A stretch of 64,000 bases of DNA, from assembly GCA_944472155.2 (NCBI GenBank), contig OX235272.1, positions 93,750,020-93,814,019 on the forward strand, written 5' to 3'. Numbering within the stretch: the first letter of the stretch is position 1; each line of letters starts with the position of its first letter. The notes beneath the pieces are model-generated. The model did not search any database. It was given only the letters and a program-made list of their open reading frames with translations, and had not been told where the DNA came from. Of this stretch, positions 45,225 through 54,818 are shown piece by piece. Source of the DNA: Trichobilharzia szidati (lineage: Eukaryota > Platyhelminthes > Trematoda > Strigeidida > Schistosomatidae). The translations under genes and the position numbers were made by a program.

Positions 45225-45630
45225 TATTGAATACTTGAAAATCAATGAGATGCTTATTAGCTACTGGCCCTATTCCGGTAGGTAGTAGTTACCTAGGGTA
45301 CTAGTGGAAAGTCGTGACCAGTAGGGTACATCAGGTCGAATGTGAGCACAAATACTTGCCACGAATGACATTGTGAAGTAGTCTCGCTATGTCATGAATT
45401 AGTAGAATTTGGAATTCATAGACTGTCCATTGGATCGGGTTCCAGTGGCTTAATGGTCTACGAGTTAGCTCGCCTTGTAACCATAAGGTTTGCCCCGTGG
45501 TGGTGTGTGCGTACTGCTGAAGAGTTCCAAACTAGGTTGACTAGACAGCTAGCTGTCCAATACTCCTAGTTGATTTTCCAATGGTTCTCTAACTGATGTC
45601 AGCTAATGGTGAAATCCTGTAACCAATTCT
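45225..45630 (+). repeat. H2 SINE, near full length
   Basis: Begins ATACTTGAAAATCAATGAGA, then GGTAGTAGTTACCTAGGGTA, CGTGACCAGTAGGGTACATC, and a tRNA-like head (GGGTTCCAGTGGCTTAATGG). Box B is damaged. The hammerhead remnant is CTGCTGAAGAGTTCCAAACT, then AGACAGCTAGCTGTCCAATA; the tail ends at ATCCTGTAACCAATTC. Single orientation, no inverted partner. Confidence 0.8.
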
Positions 45631-45639
45631 GACTTAACT

Positions 45640-46020
45640 TTAGAGGCAGAACTAAACATGTAAAACAGAATAATCCAATTTCAAAATGCTTTATTATCCC
45701 ACCTCATACTTATCAATCACCAATCTGAAGATCGCAGTCACCACAAGAGCCAATTTAGGCTAAGCATTTCAAAATAGGTAACTTTATTGAACAAAGGCAT
45801 ACTGAAACTGACCATATGAATATGAACCTATGGCTTCAAAGCTAAATGATTTTATTACAATAACAAAAAAGTTAGTTCCCTTAAGGGTGGAAATAAACTC
45901 CATTGACAAGTGCCAGAAAGCATAGAATCCAAGACACAGGCATTCTAACGATTATATTCTGACTTTCGACGAGTAATTTATGCAGAAGTAACAAATACAC
46001 TCAAAAGTTGTCTTAGGATA
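45640..46020. other. No recognised feature
   Basis: No coding or repeat signal recognised. Confidence 0.35.
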
Positions 46021-46024
46021 TAAT

Positions 46025-46690
46025 TTGTTCGGCTGTTGTCACGTGCACAATTACTCAATGAATGGCATTACTCTCCCAGTGGTCACTGAGTACAAGGACT
46101 TGGGAGTGGTTGTGCAGCATGACTTGAAAACAGCAACAAACTTTAGAGCTGCAGCCACTAAGGGTTTTCGAATATTATGGGCTTTTACGAATTTTGACGC
46201 TGATATATTTCGTATATTATATCCGACTTATATCAGACCTCATTTGGAATATGGGATCCAGGCAGCGAGCCCGTGTTTCAAATACGAAATAGACTTATTA
46301 GAAAGGGTGAAAAGAGTAGGAACTAAGCTAATAAAGGGTTTCTCAACCCTCTCATATGAGGAGAGGTTAAGTCGACTGGGTTTATTTCTACTGTCATACA
46401 GACGACTTAGGGGTGACCTAATACTAGCATACCGTATCCTAAGAAATGATTTTGGAGCTAATTTATCTAATTTATTTCTTCCTTCTAGCACCAACCAATT
46501 GAGAGGACATCACCTCAAGGTTCAAAAACCACGGTCGAATCGTCTGTGTCTGGAGATCCGTTTTTCGCATTGAATTGTGAATCATTGGAACTCCCTACCG
46601 GAACACGTCGTATCAGCGCCATCCGTTGATTCATTCAAGGCGAGATTGGACCTCTTGTGTGTAACAAATCGAAAGGATTAACACAGGCAT
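46025..46690 (+). mobile_element. CR1-like LINE, ORF2 C-terminus
   Basis: A 182-codon frame gives NGITLPVVTEYKDLGVVVQH (region after the RT core), RAAATKGFRILWAFTNFDAD, YPTYIRPHLEYGIQAASPCF, DLLERVKRVGTKLIKGF, YEERLSRLGLFLLSYRRLRG and DLILAYRIL. After one stop it continues as NHWNSLPEHVVSAPSVDSFK, then ARLDLLCV. The YEERL--L-L-SL--RRLRGDLI and W--LP--VV-A-S---FK--LD blocks are typical of CR1-type elements. The RT catalytic boxes lie upstream of this fragment and are missing. It is a separate family from the 19.4 and 42.5 kb LINEs. Confidence 0.85.
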
Positions 46691-46699
46691 ATAGCCTAC

Positions 46700-47090
46700 T
46701 ATCCTAAATAAATTGTAAACTGTAACTGTTTTTGACTGAATCGAAGTTTGCATATGATAAAGGGAGCTACCGTATTTACAGTTTGTAGACAATTGAATCA
46801 CTGTTCAATATGATATTACGTATCAAATGTCTAGTACACAAATCAGCAGTAATTTTTTAGTAATTACTAGACTTATTCAATAAAATTAGAGGCTTTTGTT
46901 TTCCAAAAGTTCCAAATTTTAACAAAACTTCATGAATGTGGTCAGAAAGCGACTAGTAGAAAGTAGGAGATTTGTAAAGCATTCAGTCTTTGGTAACAAC
47001 ATTAAAAAACTTATTATTATAGAATCTAAAATACCCACAAGCAGTATTTAAAAACTAAGGCTTCTGAAGTAGGGTCGCTGACTGCCAAGT
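46700..47090. other. No recognised feature
   Basis: AT-rich; possibly includes the 3' UTR of the CR1-like element. Confidence 0.35.
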
Positions 47091-47094
47091 ATTC

Positions 47095-47800
47095 TTTTAT
47101 GTCCCTTGGTCTCCGAATGCAGCATAAGGCTTTATCAGCACATCTCTATCGTATTTGGTTCTCTGAAGTCACTTTCAGATTGCACCATGCCTACCCACAA
47201 GCTTTTATTTCTTTTTTACGTAATTTTCTTCGTATTACCCGCAGACACCTTAACTGTCTCTTATTGTTCAGGTTCCACTCGAGAGTCTGACTGACGTATG
47301 ATGTCCTTCAACGGTCTCCCTAGCATATGTTCAGTCCGTCTTCATTTGATTCTAAATATTCATAAAGCAATAGGACTTTGGTTGGTTAATTGCATATCTT
47401 TTCTAGTCGACCGGCCGTCAGATCTTCAGTATCGGTCAAGCGAAGGTAGATATTGATGTAAGTCCCAAAAACTAGTTGAAAATGCTTTGAACCGTATAGA
47501 AACACAGACTGACTTGGTTTTAATGTTAAAAATAATCGGATTTAGCTTCCTGTGCTGAGTGCCATAGATCTTTATATTGACTGAACGCCTGTCTTGCTTT
47601 CCTAATCCAGGTTGACTTTGAAACTCTCATGTATGTCGTTCAAAGTTGAAATAATGGCACCTAGATATGTGAAGGAGATAGCTTCTTTTGAATTTATCTC
47701 ATTCGTAGTGATTGGTGCTTGTTTTTGTTGTTGGTAGGGTATCTTCGTCACCTCAGTCTCTCTTTTGTTCACTTCAAATTGTGTTTAATATATTAAGACT
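47095..47800 (-). mobile_element. RTE LINE copy G, C-terminal half, decayed
   Basis: Minus strand: GAACAAAAGAGAGACTGAGG (linker start, TEVTKIP region) through the AACTTTGAACGAC and CATTTTCAACTAG blocks to CTCGAGTGGAACCTGAACAA and the 3' end near 47100 (AAAGCCTTATGCTGCATTCG). The frame is heavily broken. Confidence 0.7.
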
Positions 47801-48024
47801 TGTTGGTTCATATCTGTTAAAACTTGAGTGTGTACCGTCATGTATAAAAGACATTTTTAAACATCCTAGTAGTGTCATGAACTATCTTTTGACAAATGTC
47901 TGGAATTTTTGAACACGACACTTTATAGGGAATTTCTGGAATTGTTTCATGCAGAAAGATAAGCAACGAACAACCATCAAACTGAACACTACTAAGTAAA
48001 AGAACAAGGAAAGATTCACCAAAC

Positions 48025-48490
48025 AAGTTACAAACCGTTTCATCCTAGTTTGGGACTCATCAGCAGTACGTACCCACAACCGCAGTTCAAACCCAGAACC
48101 TCCGGGTTACAAAGAAAGCTCATAGATCATCCAGACGCTGTGATCTGGCTCAATAGCCCATGAATTGCAAGTTCTAACAATTCGTGATTTTAGTATGACC
48201 ACCAGCCATTGTCATCGGCGAGTAATTGTCCTCACTCCCGATCGGGTGGACCCTACTAGTCAGAACTTCTCACTAGAACTCTAGGAAACTCCATCCTCTA
48301 GCAAGTCACTAGCAAGCATCAGATTAGTTTTAAAGGGTTAGTTTGTCGGGATTTTATTCGTTTTGAGTTAGAAAACAGGTGGGTGCGTACTGCTGATAAG
48401 TATCAAACTAGGACGAAGCAGCTGTTCATAGCTGCCTGGCTTTCAATGATTCTCCAGTTGATATCAGTCTATGATCAAACAACTTGAAAC
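48025..48490. repeat. H2 SINE, inverted dimer
   Basis: A minus copy (48025-48385) is joined at about 48390 to a plus 3' piece (hammerhead region and tail to about 48490). The minus copy includes the hammerhead 5' half with the uninterrupted CTGATGAGTCCCAAACTAGG, tRNA-like head and 5' region. The plus piece reads GTACTGCTGATAAGTATCAA, then GGACGAAGCAGCTG. Confidence 0.75.
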
Positions 48491-48589
48491 AAAGCAGCTC
48501 CCTGAAAACAAACTCTTGACAGTTATAAGCCCTGAAACTGAGTATAGAACTCTAGAAAGAAAATTGATTTCTTTTAATTGAATTTCAGA

Positions 48590-48790
48590 TTTTCCCGTCG
48601 ATTGATTGGACCGAAGTGCTCGGTCTCAGGTTAGCATGTCGGCTTCTTGTGCAGATGCTTCGACGATGTCTGGGCATGCAATTGGAATTTAATTGGTGGA
48701 TGGTGACGAGTCCCAAATAGGACGAAATGCGCTTTATCCTGGATTCCACTGCTACTCACCATCCACCAAATTAAATTCTAAAGTCAAATT
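48590..48790. repeat. H1 (Sm-alpha-like) SINE fragment with hammerhead remnant
   Basis: A minus 5' region (48592-48700, with CCCGTCGATTGATTGGACCG) is fused to a plus 3' half. In the plus part (48703-48750) GACGAGTCCCAAATAGGACG, AAATGCGC and ATCCTGGATTCC are the Sm-alpha hammerhead without the 5' strand of helix I. The tRNA-like head is deleted. Confidence 0.75.
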
Positions 48791-48799
48791 CTCCCACCA

Positions 48800-49325
48800 G
48801 TGTTAAGTAACACGAAATGGAAATTTTCTTCAAACAAAAATACGTAATAAAACTCTTAAAATGAAAATAAAACTGCACGAATAAACCAGACCAAAGCTGA
48901 CCAATTAATTACCATCCAACGGTGGATTAGAGGTGTGTTTGTTTGCAATAAAAGGCGTAGACTATTAGGATAAAGGAAATGAAAAAGTCAACCTAACTTG
49001 AAAAAAGTACTAGATCAAAACTTTTCCCAATGATCAACCTAGTAAAAACATGTTAACAATGTAAAATGAGGGAGAAAAAAATAGATAATAATCAATACTG
49101 GGGCTATAATAAATCTCAATTTACAGCAACAGACTAGTATAGGGAAGTCAAACTAACCGAATATTATAGTATATTTTAGAACTGAAGAAAATGCTTATAG
49201 CTTTTGCTGCGCAGTATGTCCAGTTTACTTCTCTATAGAGGCAGTACTCATGACTACACCTATACTGTAGTGGAGACATTTGAGGAAATTTATTCATAGA
49301 AATCACACATGTATATTCAAAAACC
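48800..49325. other. No recognised feature
   Basis: No coding or repeat signal recognised. Confidence 0.35.
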
Positions 49326-49329
49326 AGCA

Positions 49330-49900
49330 TCGGTTAGAGAATCAATCAAAACTAGCGGTTACTGGTCAGTTATTTCGTTCTCGTTTGAGACCCTTCAAAA
49401 GTGCATTCCCATAACCCTTCCAGAGATCGAGACTGAGACTTTTATATTGCAAGGCTAGCTCATTGACCAGCCAACCACTTGGTATGGTTTAATTACTCAT
49501 TTGTGATTGCTTATAGGTGTACACTTCCTGAACATTTCTGATATTGAAATCATCAAATAAATATTTAAGTGTCAGTTTGCAGGATTTTGGTTGGTTTCTG
49601 GATTTCATCAAGAGCTGATATCAGTTAGACAACCACTGGAAAACCTGCGAAAAGGTACTGGACAGCTGTTTCATCCTAGTTTGGGTCTCTTCATTAGCGC
49701 GCACCCCTGCCAAGGCTAGAATCCTGGACTGTTCAAGTACAAGGCGACCCTCTGGAACCCGATTCAATGGCCGGCCCACGAATTGCAAATTCTGCCAATT
49801 CACGATATAGCGCGACCATCAGCCAATACCATCGTCGAGTATTTCCCCTCACACCCGACCTGCTGTAACCTCACTGATCACGATTTCTCATGAAATTCTC
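49330..49900 (-). repeat. Two H2 SINE fragments
   Basis: A short minus fragment lies at about 49330-49470 (tail, hammerhead remnant, damaged head). A longer minus copy at about 49560-49900 has tail, CTAATGAAGAGACCCAAACT, GATGAAACAGCTGTCCAGTA, box B region and the 5' region with CGTGATCAGTGAGG. Cores are mutated. Confidence 0.7.
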
Positions 49901-50099
49901 ATGAATGCTTACATTTAATGGAAATGTGGACTGCCAAATATATATAATACATCACGTCTAAGTGATTCAGTAATGGATATTTTGTCTACAACTGCAAAAA
50001 AATGACAACCACTGGTTGTTGGAGCGGTCTGCTTGAATTACTTGGCTACTTATATTAGACTAGGACAAATTAAAGTTCCACTAGTGTCACAGTATAAAA

Positions 50100-50225
50100 T
50101 AAAACAAATGATCAAAATATGACCACTAAACGTTTTATATAGTAGACTGGCGAGAGAAAAATATTCTTTTCAATAAATTCAACACGTTCTACAGTTATGT
50201 GCTCATAATGACTAAACATTTGTCC
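50100..50225 (-). repeat. P1-type PLE 3' tail
   Basis: AATATTCTTTTCAATAAATT and GTTCTACAGTTATGTGCTCA match the minus-oriented P1 tail at 4290-4345. Confidence 0.55.
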
Positions 50226-50317
50226 TTGTAACGACCAAAACCCAACGTGCTCTGCTCTGAATGGAAGAATCCAATTTTTACGTTCTACTGTACAATTAAC
50301 TGGAACTTCCTTAGGTT

Positions 50318-50696
50318 ATTTTTGATTGCACACTAGTCAGTAACTAGTGTAATGTGTCTAGTCCTATCTTCGGTGCAGACTGAATTCTATCAGTCATGTT
50401 TGCAATGTGGCCACCATGCTAGGTGGCTCACCATTACGGTGCACTGTGAATTGTTGGTATCAGGTGGTTGGAGGTAATCGGAAGGAAGCCTCAACTGACC
50501 TAGGTTTCGTGCTAGTTGGCACTCATAAGGAAGGCGTATCTGCAACCTTGAAGGAACTCATGTCCCTTCTGAGATTCGAACCCGCGTCACCCAGTGCTGC
50601 AGTCAGAAGTTGCAGGTACACCTTGCTGATGAGTGCCAACTAGCACGAAACCTAGGTCCAAGGCTGCCTTCCGATTGCCTCCAACCATCTAATACC
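50318..50696. repeat. H3 SINE, inverted composite with target-site duplication
   Basis: A minus unit (50318-50608: tail, hammerhead, tRNA-like head) is fused to a plus 3' part starting at TTGCAGGTACACCTTGCTGA (about 50610-50696). AACTTCCTTAGGTT (50304-50317) and AACTTCCTTAAGTT (50697-50710) flank the whole, a 14-base duplication with one mismatch. The unbroken target is visible in the Q copy at about 17585. Confidence 0.9.
50612..50667 (+). ncRNA. Hammerhead ribozyme, complete core (H3)
   Basis: All required parts are present. Helix I inner arms are CCTTG (50621-50625) and CAAGG (50659-50663), extended by GCAG (50612-50615) with CTGC (50664-50667) around an internal loop. The core is CTGATGA (50626-50632). 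Helix II GTGC/GCAC has loop CAACTA (50633-50646). GAAA is at 50647-50650, a short helix III CCTAGG at 50651-50656, and TC at 50657-50658, completing the GTC triplet. Predicted self-cleavage is after 50658. The layout, with a minimal helix III, is that of the known schistosome hammerhead. Confidence 0.85.
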
Positions 50697-51239
50697 AACT
50701 TCCTTAAGTTTCTCGCAGTACAAAAATATCCTGACGATAGTAAGAAGATAGTTATTTGCGATTAAAAATCTACGGTATTATTTATTAGGTGCTATGCGAC
50801 AAAATTATTTAACCAAATCAATCGTAAGAAGTATCTGCGAATCAAGTAGAATGTTTTCAACAAGGTGGGATGAAAACCTCTGTCAGTAAAATGCGTGCAT
50901 CAAACAATTCCTACAGACAGTCCAGGATCGGAATCATCTTGATTCACTGAAACAAAATCGCAGTCGTACAACAGCACTTGATCAGTATCGTCACACAACC
51001 GTTCAAAAGGAGGCATTAAAATTAGAGAATAAACGAAAACACAGACAAATAATAAGGAGGAATTCAACGTGCAGTATGCAAACATCATGACAATGAGATA
51101 TATCCTATGAGAAAAGAGGAAAATAATTCTAAACTTAGACGAGGCATCCAAATATGTATCAGTATTACTACTTCGTTACAATTTTTAATAAAAAACGTTT
51201 ATATTCTAAATTACATTGAAACATATTACATTTCAAAAT

Positions 51240-51415
51240 TATCAGTAAGAGATAATATGTATTAACATAAAATTGAATTAAATATCAGTTTCATTATGGG
51301 AAGTAACACAGAATTTTACGATTTTATAAGTTCCATAGCAGGCCAGAGTAGCAATAGTGGCTTGACTTCTATGCTCTGCACACACAGCTCTATTTGCTTT
51401 GAGCGAATTACAATT
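51240..51415 (-). mobile_element. P1-type PLE C-terminal end
   Basis: On the minus strand AGCCACTATTGCTACTCTGG and CCTGCTATGGAACTTATAAA match the 3' end of the P1 coding region and start of its tail (compare 4500-4560). Confidence 0.55.
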
Positions 51416-51420
51416 ATAAA

Positions 51421-52905
51421 AAACACAAAATAATTGAGCAAAGAATATCCTTTTTGATCATTTCCTCTTCTGGCTCTACATTTATATATACATATGTTTA
51501 TATACATAGAATATTCTAGATTAGTAGTCAATAACAATATTAGCGTTTTTTAAATATTATCGATTTGTAAAGGAAGATCAATGGAATTACAGTTCATTAA
51601 AGATGCTTAAATTATAACAATAATAATAAAGATATAGCAGCAAATAGGATATCAACTAAAATTAGAAAAAATTAGGAAAATCCCACAAAATTCAGGATCA
51701 TTCAAACCTAGATAGCCAAGGTAATGTTAATGTCTGAACTAACTTCTTTTGGATGCACAAATTACTACTGAGAAAGAAAAAGACTCTAGTATTTCATTTC
51801 TAGACGTCCTTATGACCAGAAAATAGGATGGTGCAATAAGAAGAAGTGTATATAGAAAACCTACATCAACTGACTGTCAGTATACTCATTTTTTTCAGCT
51901 TCGTAAACTTGAAATACAAACACAATCTGATAAAGTGCTTGGTTCAACACAGAACAACAGCAATCTGCTCGGATGAATATTTTGATGAGGAAATTAATAT
52001 TAAACGGGTGCGGAGTGAAAACGTTTATCTAGAAAAGTTTATTGATAAGAATATGAATGTAAATTCAAAGCAGCATAAAGTACCGACATTAACGAAAAAG
52101 ATCTTATTCTAACAAATGCAGTTTCTTGGGGACAACATCAGCGAGACACTAACACAACGCCTTAGAAATGCGGTAAAAAGAGCATTCCCTGTTGCTGTAT
52201 TACTCTGTGTCTTCAAAACCACTCCTATTTTGCGTTCGGGAGTAGAAGACAAACTGCCTAATTTCGCCTCTTCCACGTGTACCTAACAATTTAACTGCTC
52301 CTGTGGAGTGAGCCAGTTACACAGGTCGCACAATTAGGCGTGTTTCTCGTCGGATTTCCGAACATCATCCTGCCTAGTGGTTAAGTAAAGGACAAACAAA
52401 ATCCATTCGTAGCGCTATTCTATCTCATCTTGTGGATACACAACACAAGATTGATGTCAACGAGACAGCTTTCAAAGTTATTTACCGCATACCAACAAAT
52501 CTTAACTTCGCCTTAAGAGTTCGTTTACTGAATATTGCTGAGACCGTTGTGTTCCACATTAAGAAGCCTAATTTATGTGTCCGAAACAAGCTAGTTCAGA
52601 CATTGTCCTTACCCTGATCATCTCGGTTCGAAAGATCCTCGATTTTTTGTAGAAATTTCCTAATTTTAGTTGACATTCTATTTGCTATTATATTTTTATT
52701 ATTATTACAATTTATGCATCTTTCCTGAACTGTAATTCCATTGATCTTACTTTGCAAATCGATATTATTTAAAAAGCACTAATATTGTTATTGACTACTA
52801 ATCTAGAATATTCTGTGTATATAGACATATGTAGAATTGTAGAGCCAGAAGAGGAATTTATCGGAAAGGATATTCTTTGCTCAATTATTTTGTGTTTTAT
52901 AGATG
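51421..52905 (+). mobile_element. P1-type PLE P14 with inverted terminal arms
   Basis: The interior (about 51716-52614, plus) encodes the RT thumb end (KNSTSFISRRPYDQK-like), the linker, a GIY-YIG remnant and the C-terminus (HKIDVNETAFKVIYRIPTNL, LNFALRVRLLNIAETVVFHI). The plus 3' tail at 52616-52905 (ending GGATATTCTTTGCTCAATTA) is repeated inverted at 51421-51713, with matching blocks AGATCAATGGAATTACAGTT and GAGCAAAGAATATCC. All domains contain stops and the palm is missing. The inverted arms are how some PLE terminal repeats are arranged. Confidence 0.8.
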
Positions 52906-53004
52906 TCTTAACGAATTACAATTGTCTGTGGTGTTTTGAACTATTCGGTACCTAGAGAAAAATTTTTCGATACAACCTTTATGATTTGTTTTTACATGAT
53001 GGTC

Positions 53005-53125
53005 TAATATCGAACTGTTCATGATTTTCACTACACAACTTCATTGCTAGGCGTTCACAAGTACGAAGTGCTAAACTTCCAGAGCAATGGCTGATATAAC
53101 TCACTCCTACAGGAGAAGTTTCACT
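53005..53125 (-). mobile_element. P1-type PLE fragment, GIY-YIG region
   Basis: The plus-strand text GGTCTAATATCGAACTGTTC matches 4709-4728 in P1, followed by equivalents of the SKG, EH and SYI regions on the minus strand. Decayed. Confidence 0.65.
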
Positions 53126-53222
53126 GATAAACACAAGAGTGCTGATGTTGTTGAAAACACTAGTCCTTTAATCGTTGTAGAAATATAAATGTAGAATCTG
53201 ATGAAGTAATTATCAAAAGGAA

Positions 53223-53643
53223 TTCAAGTATTGGTTTGTAGGGATTTGGTTGATTGGTTACTGGATTTCATCATGAGCTGACATTGGTTAGAAAACCAAT
53301 ACTTGAATATCAATGAGATGCTCACTAGCGACTGGCCCTATTCAGGTAGGTAGTTACCTGGGGTTCCAGTGGGAAGTCGTGACCAGTAGGGTGCAGCAGG
53401 TCGGGTGTGAGGACAAATACTCGCCGAAGTCATTGGCAGAAGTTAGAATTCATGGGCCATTGGATTGGGTCCCACTGGCTTAATGATATACGAGCTCGCC
53501 TTGTAACCAGAAGATCCTGGGTTTGAACCCCGGTGTGCGCGTGCTGATGAAGAGTCCCAAACTAGGACAAAACAGCTGTCCAGTACTCCCACGTTTTCCA
53601 ATGGTTCTCTAACCAATGTCAGCTCATGATGAAATCCTGTAAC
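53223..53643. repeat. H2 SINE, inverted dimer with target-site duplication
   Basis: A minus 3' end (53223-53305) meets a full plus copy. The plus copy begins ATACTTGAATATCAATGAGA and has GGTAGTTACCTGGGGTTCCA, CGTGACCAGTAGGGTGCAGC, a tRNA-like head at about 53466-53540 and box B GGGTTTGAACCCC. Its hammerhead-like region is at 53540-53590, followed by the tail. Flanks TTATCAAAAGGAAT (53209-53222) and TTATCGAAAGGAAT (53644-53657) are a 14-base duplication with one mismatch, inside a P1-type PLE tail. Confidence 0.9.
53540..53590 (+). ncRNA. Hammerhead-like motif of H2 with a 3-base insertion
   Basis: CTGATGA (53544-53550) is followed by AGA and then helix II GTCC/GGAC (53554-53568). Next come AAAA in place of GAAA, CAGCTG, TC and CAGTAC (3' arm of helix I; the 5' arm has decayed from GTACTG). 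The AGA sits between core and helix II and recurs in most H2 copies, so activity is doubtful. Confidence 0.65.
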
Positions 53644-53719
53644 TTATCGAAAGGAATATTCTTTTTCCACTAATCAATTTTATAGGACAAATGATGATGT
53701 ATTATTGCCTCACTGCAGG

Positions 53720-54250
53720 ATTCCAATCAGTGGTATGCCTGCTGTTTATCTAAACAAAAGTGTCTCTATTACCTTTCGATAATTACAAAGTAACTGTAGG
53801 TCATATTTGCGTGCAGTTTAACCCTCTCAGAAAAATTTCAATGAAGTTAAGAATTCAGAATTCACAAAATAAAACAATACAAATTCAATCTATCTATCAT
53901 CTATTAAAGAAAGAGGAAAGTAGGATGAAGTGGAAAAAAGAGAATTTGTTTTCTTTCGATGTGAAACTTTGAATGAAACAGCTATCAAGAGATTTGTGTC
54001 AGCCTAATAAATATTATAAGTTCACAAGTAAACTATAAGGGCAGGCTCCTGACGGAGATTTACGGAAATAACACGATGAAATAAGAACTTTAATTAAAAA
54101 TATATAATAATTACGATATGTAAGTTTTTGTTTAAGGAATCAATCACCAAAATTATTCAGTATCTTGAAATAAACCTTTAACATTGTATCAGCTATGTTA
54201 AAAATAACAGATTCTTCGATAAGTGCTGAGGTTGCCTATAGTACTTTTAA
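53720..54250. other. No recognised feature
   Basis: A 70-codon frame at 53760-53972 has no recognised similarity. Confidence 0.35.
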
Positions 54251-54390
54251 CTGAATTTTAGATTTTCCCGTCGATTGATTGAACCGAATTGCTTGGTCTC
54301 AGGTTGACATTTCGGCTTCTTGTGCAGATGCTTTGACGATGTCTGGGCATATAATTAGAAGTTAATTGGTGGATGGTGACTAGCAGTGGA

Positions 54391-54440
54391 ATCCAGGATG
54401 CGCATTTCGTCCTATTTAGGACTAGCCATCTGGATGTACC
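54391..54440 (-). ncRNA. H1 hammerhead remnant, mutated core
   Basis: Minus strand: CATCCAGATGGCTAGTCC, then TAAATAGGACGAAATGCGCA and TCCTGGATTCC. GACGAAA and the helix I arms ATCC/GGAT remain. The CTGACGA core expected for Sm-alpha is ATGGCTA, which should abolish cleavage. Confidence 0.7.
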
Positions 54441-54762
54441 TGCATTTCCCAGTGAGTGAGTGATGATGTTCCCACCAAGGCTCGAACCCAGTTCCCATAG
54501 TTTCAAACGCCAAAGCGTTATCCACTAGACCACTTGGGCCACGACAGCCACCTCTTGTCGACATGTCAACCTGAGACCGAGCACTTCGGTTCAATCAATC
54601 GACGGGAAAATCTGAAATTCAATTAAAATTATTATGACCCATTGCACAAGAGGTGTCTCTCGTGGCCCAAGTGGTCTAGTGGATAACGCTTTGGCGTTTG
54701 AAACTATGGGAACTGGGTTAGAGCCTTGGTGGGATCATCATCATTCACTCACTGGGAAATGC

Positions 54763-54818
54763 AGGTACATCCAGCTGGCTAGTCCTAAATAGGACGAAAT
54801 GCGCGTTGTCCAGGATTC
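54763..54818 (+). ncRNA. H1 hammerhead remnant, mutated core
   Basis: TACATCCAGCTGGCTAGTCC, AGGACGAAATGCGCG and TCCAGGATTCC. The core is CTGGCTA in place of CTGACGA. The same GGCTA change occurs in the neighbouring inverted copy, so both derive from an already mutated template or from each other. Confidence 0.75.

Larger units (their letters stand above)
50226..51170 (+). repeat. Q repeat split by an H3 SINE
   Basis: The left part includes TTCTACTGTACAATTAACTG. The right part from 50697 includes CTGACGATAGTAAGAAGATA, CAATCGTAAGAAGTATCTGC, GAATCATCTTGATTCACTGA and CGTGCAGTATGCAAACATCA. It is related to the reverse complement of 17250-17720, where TTCCTTAAGTTATATGCG is uninterrupted. The stretch around 50900-51100 could be weakly coding (QNRSRTTALDQY in one frame), but no family is recognised. 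Confidence 0.65.
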
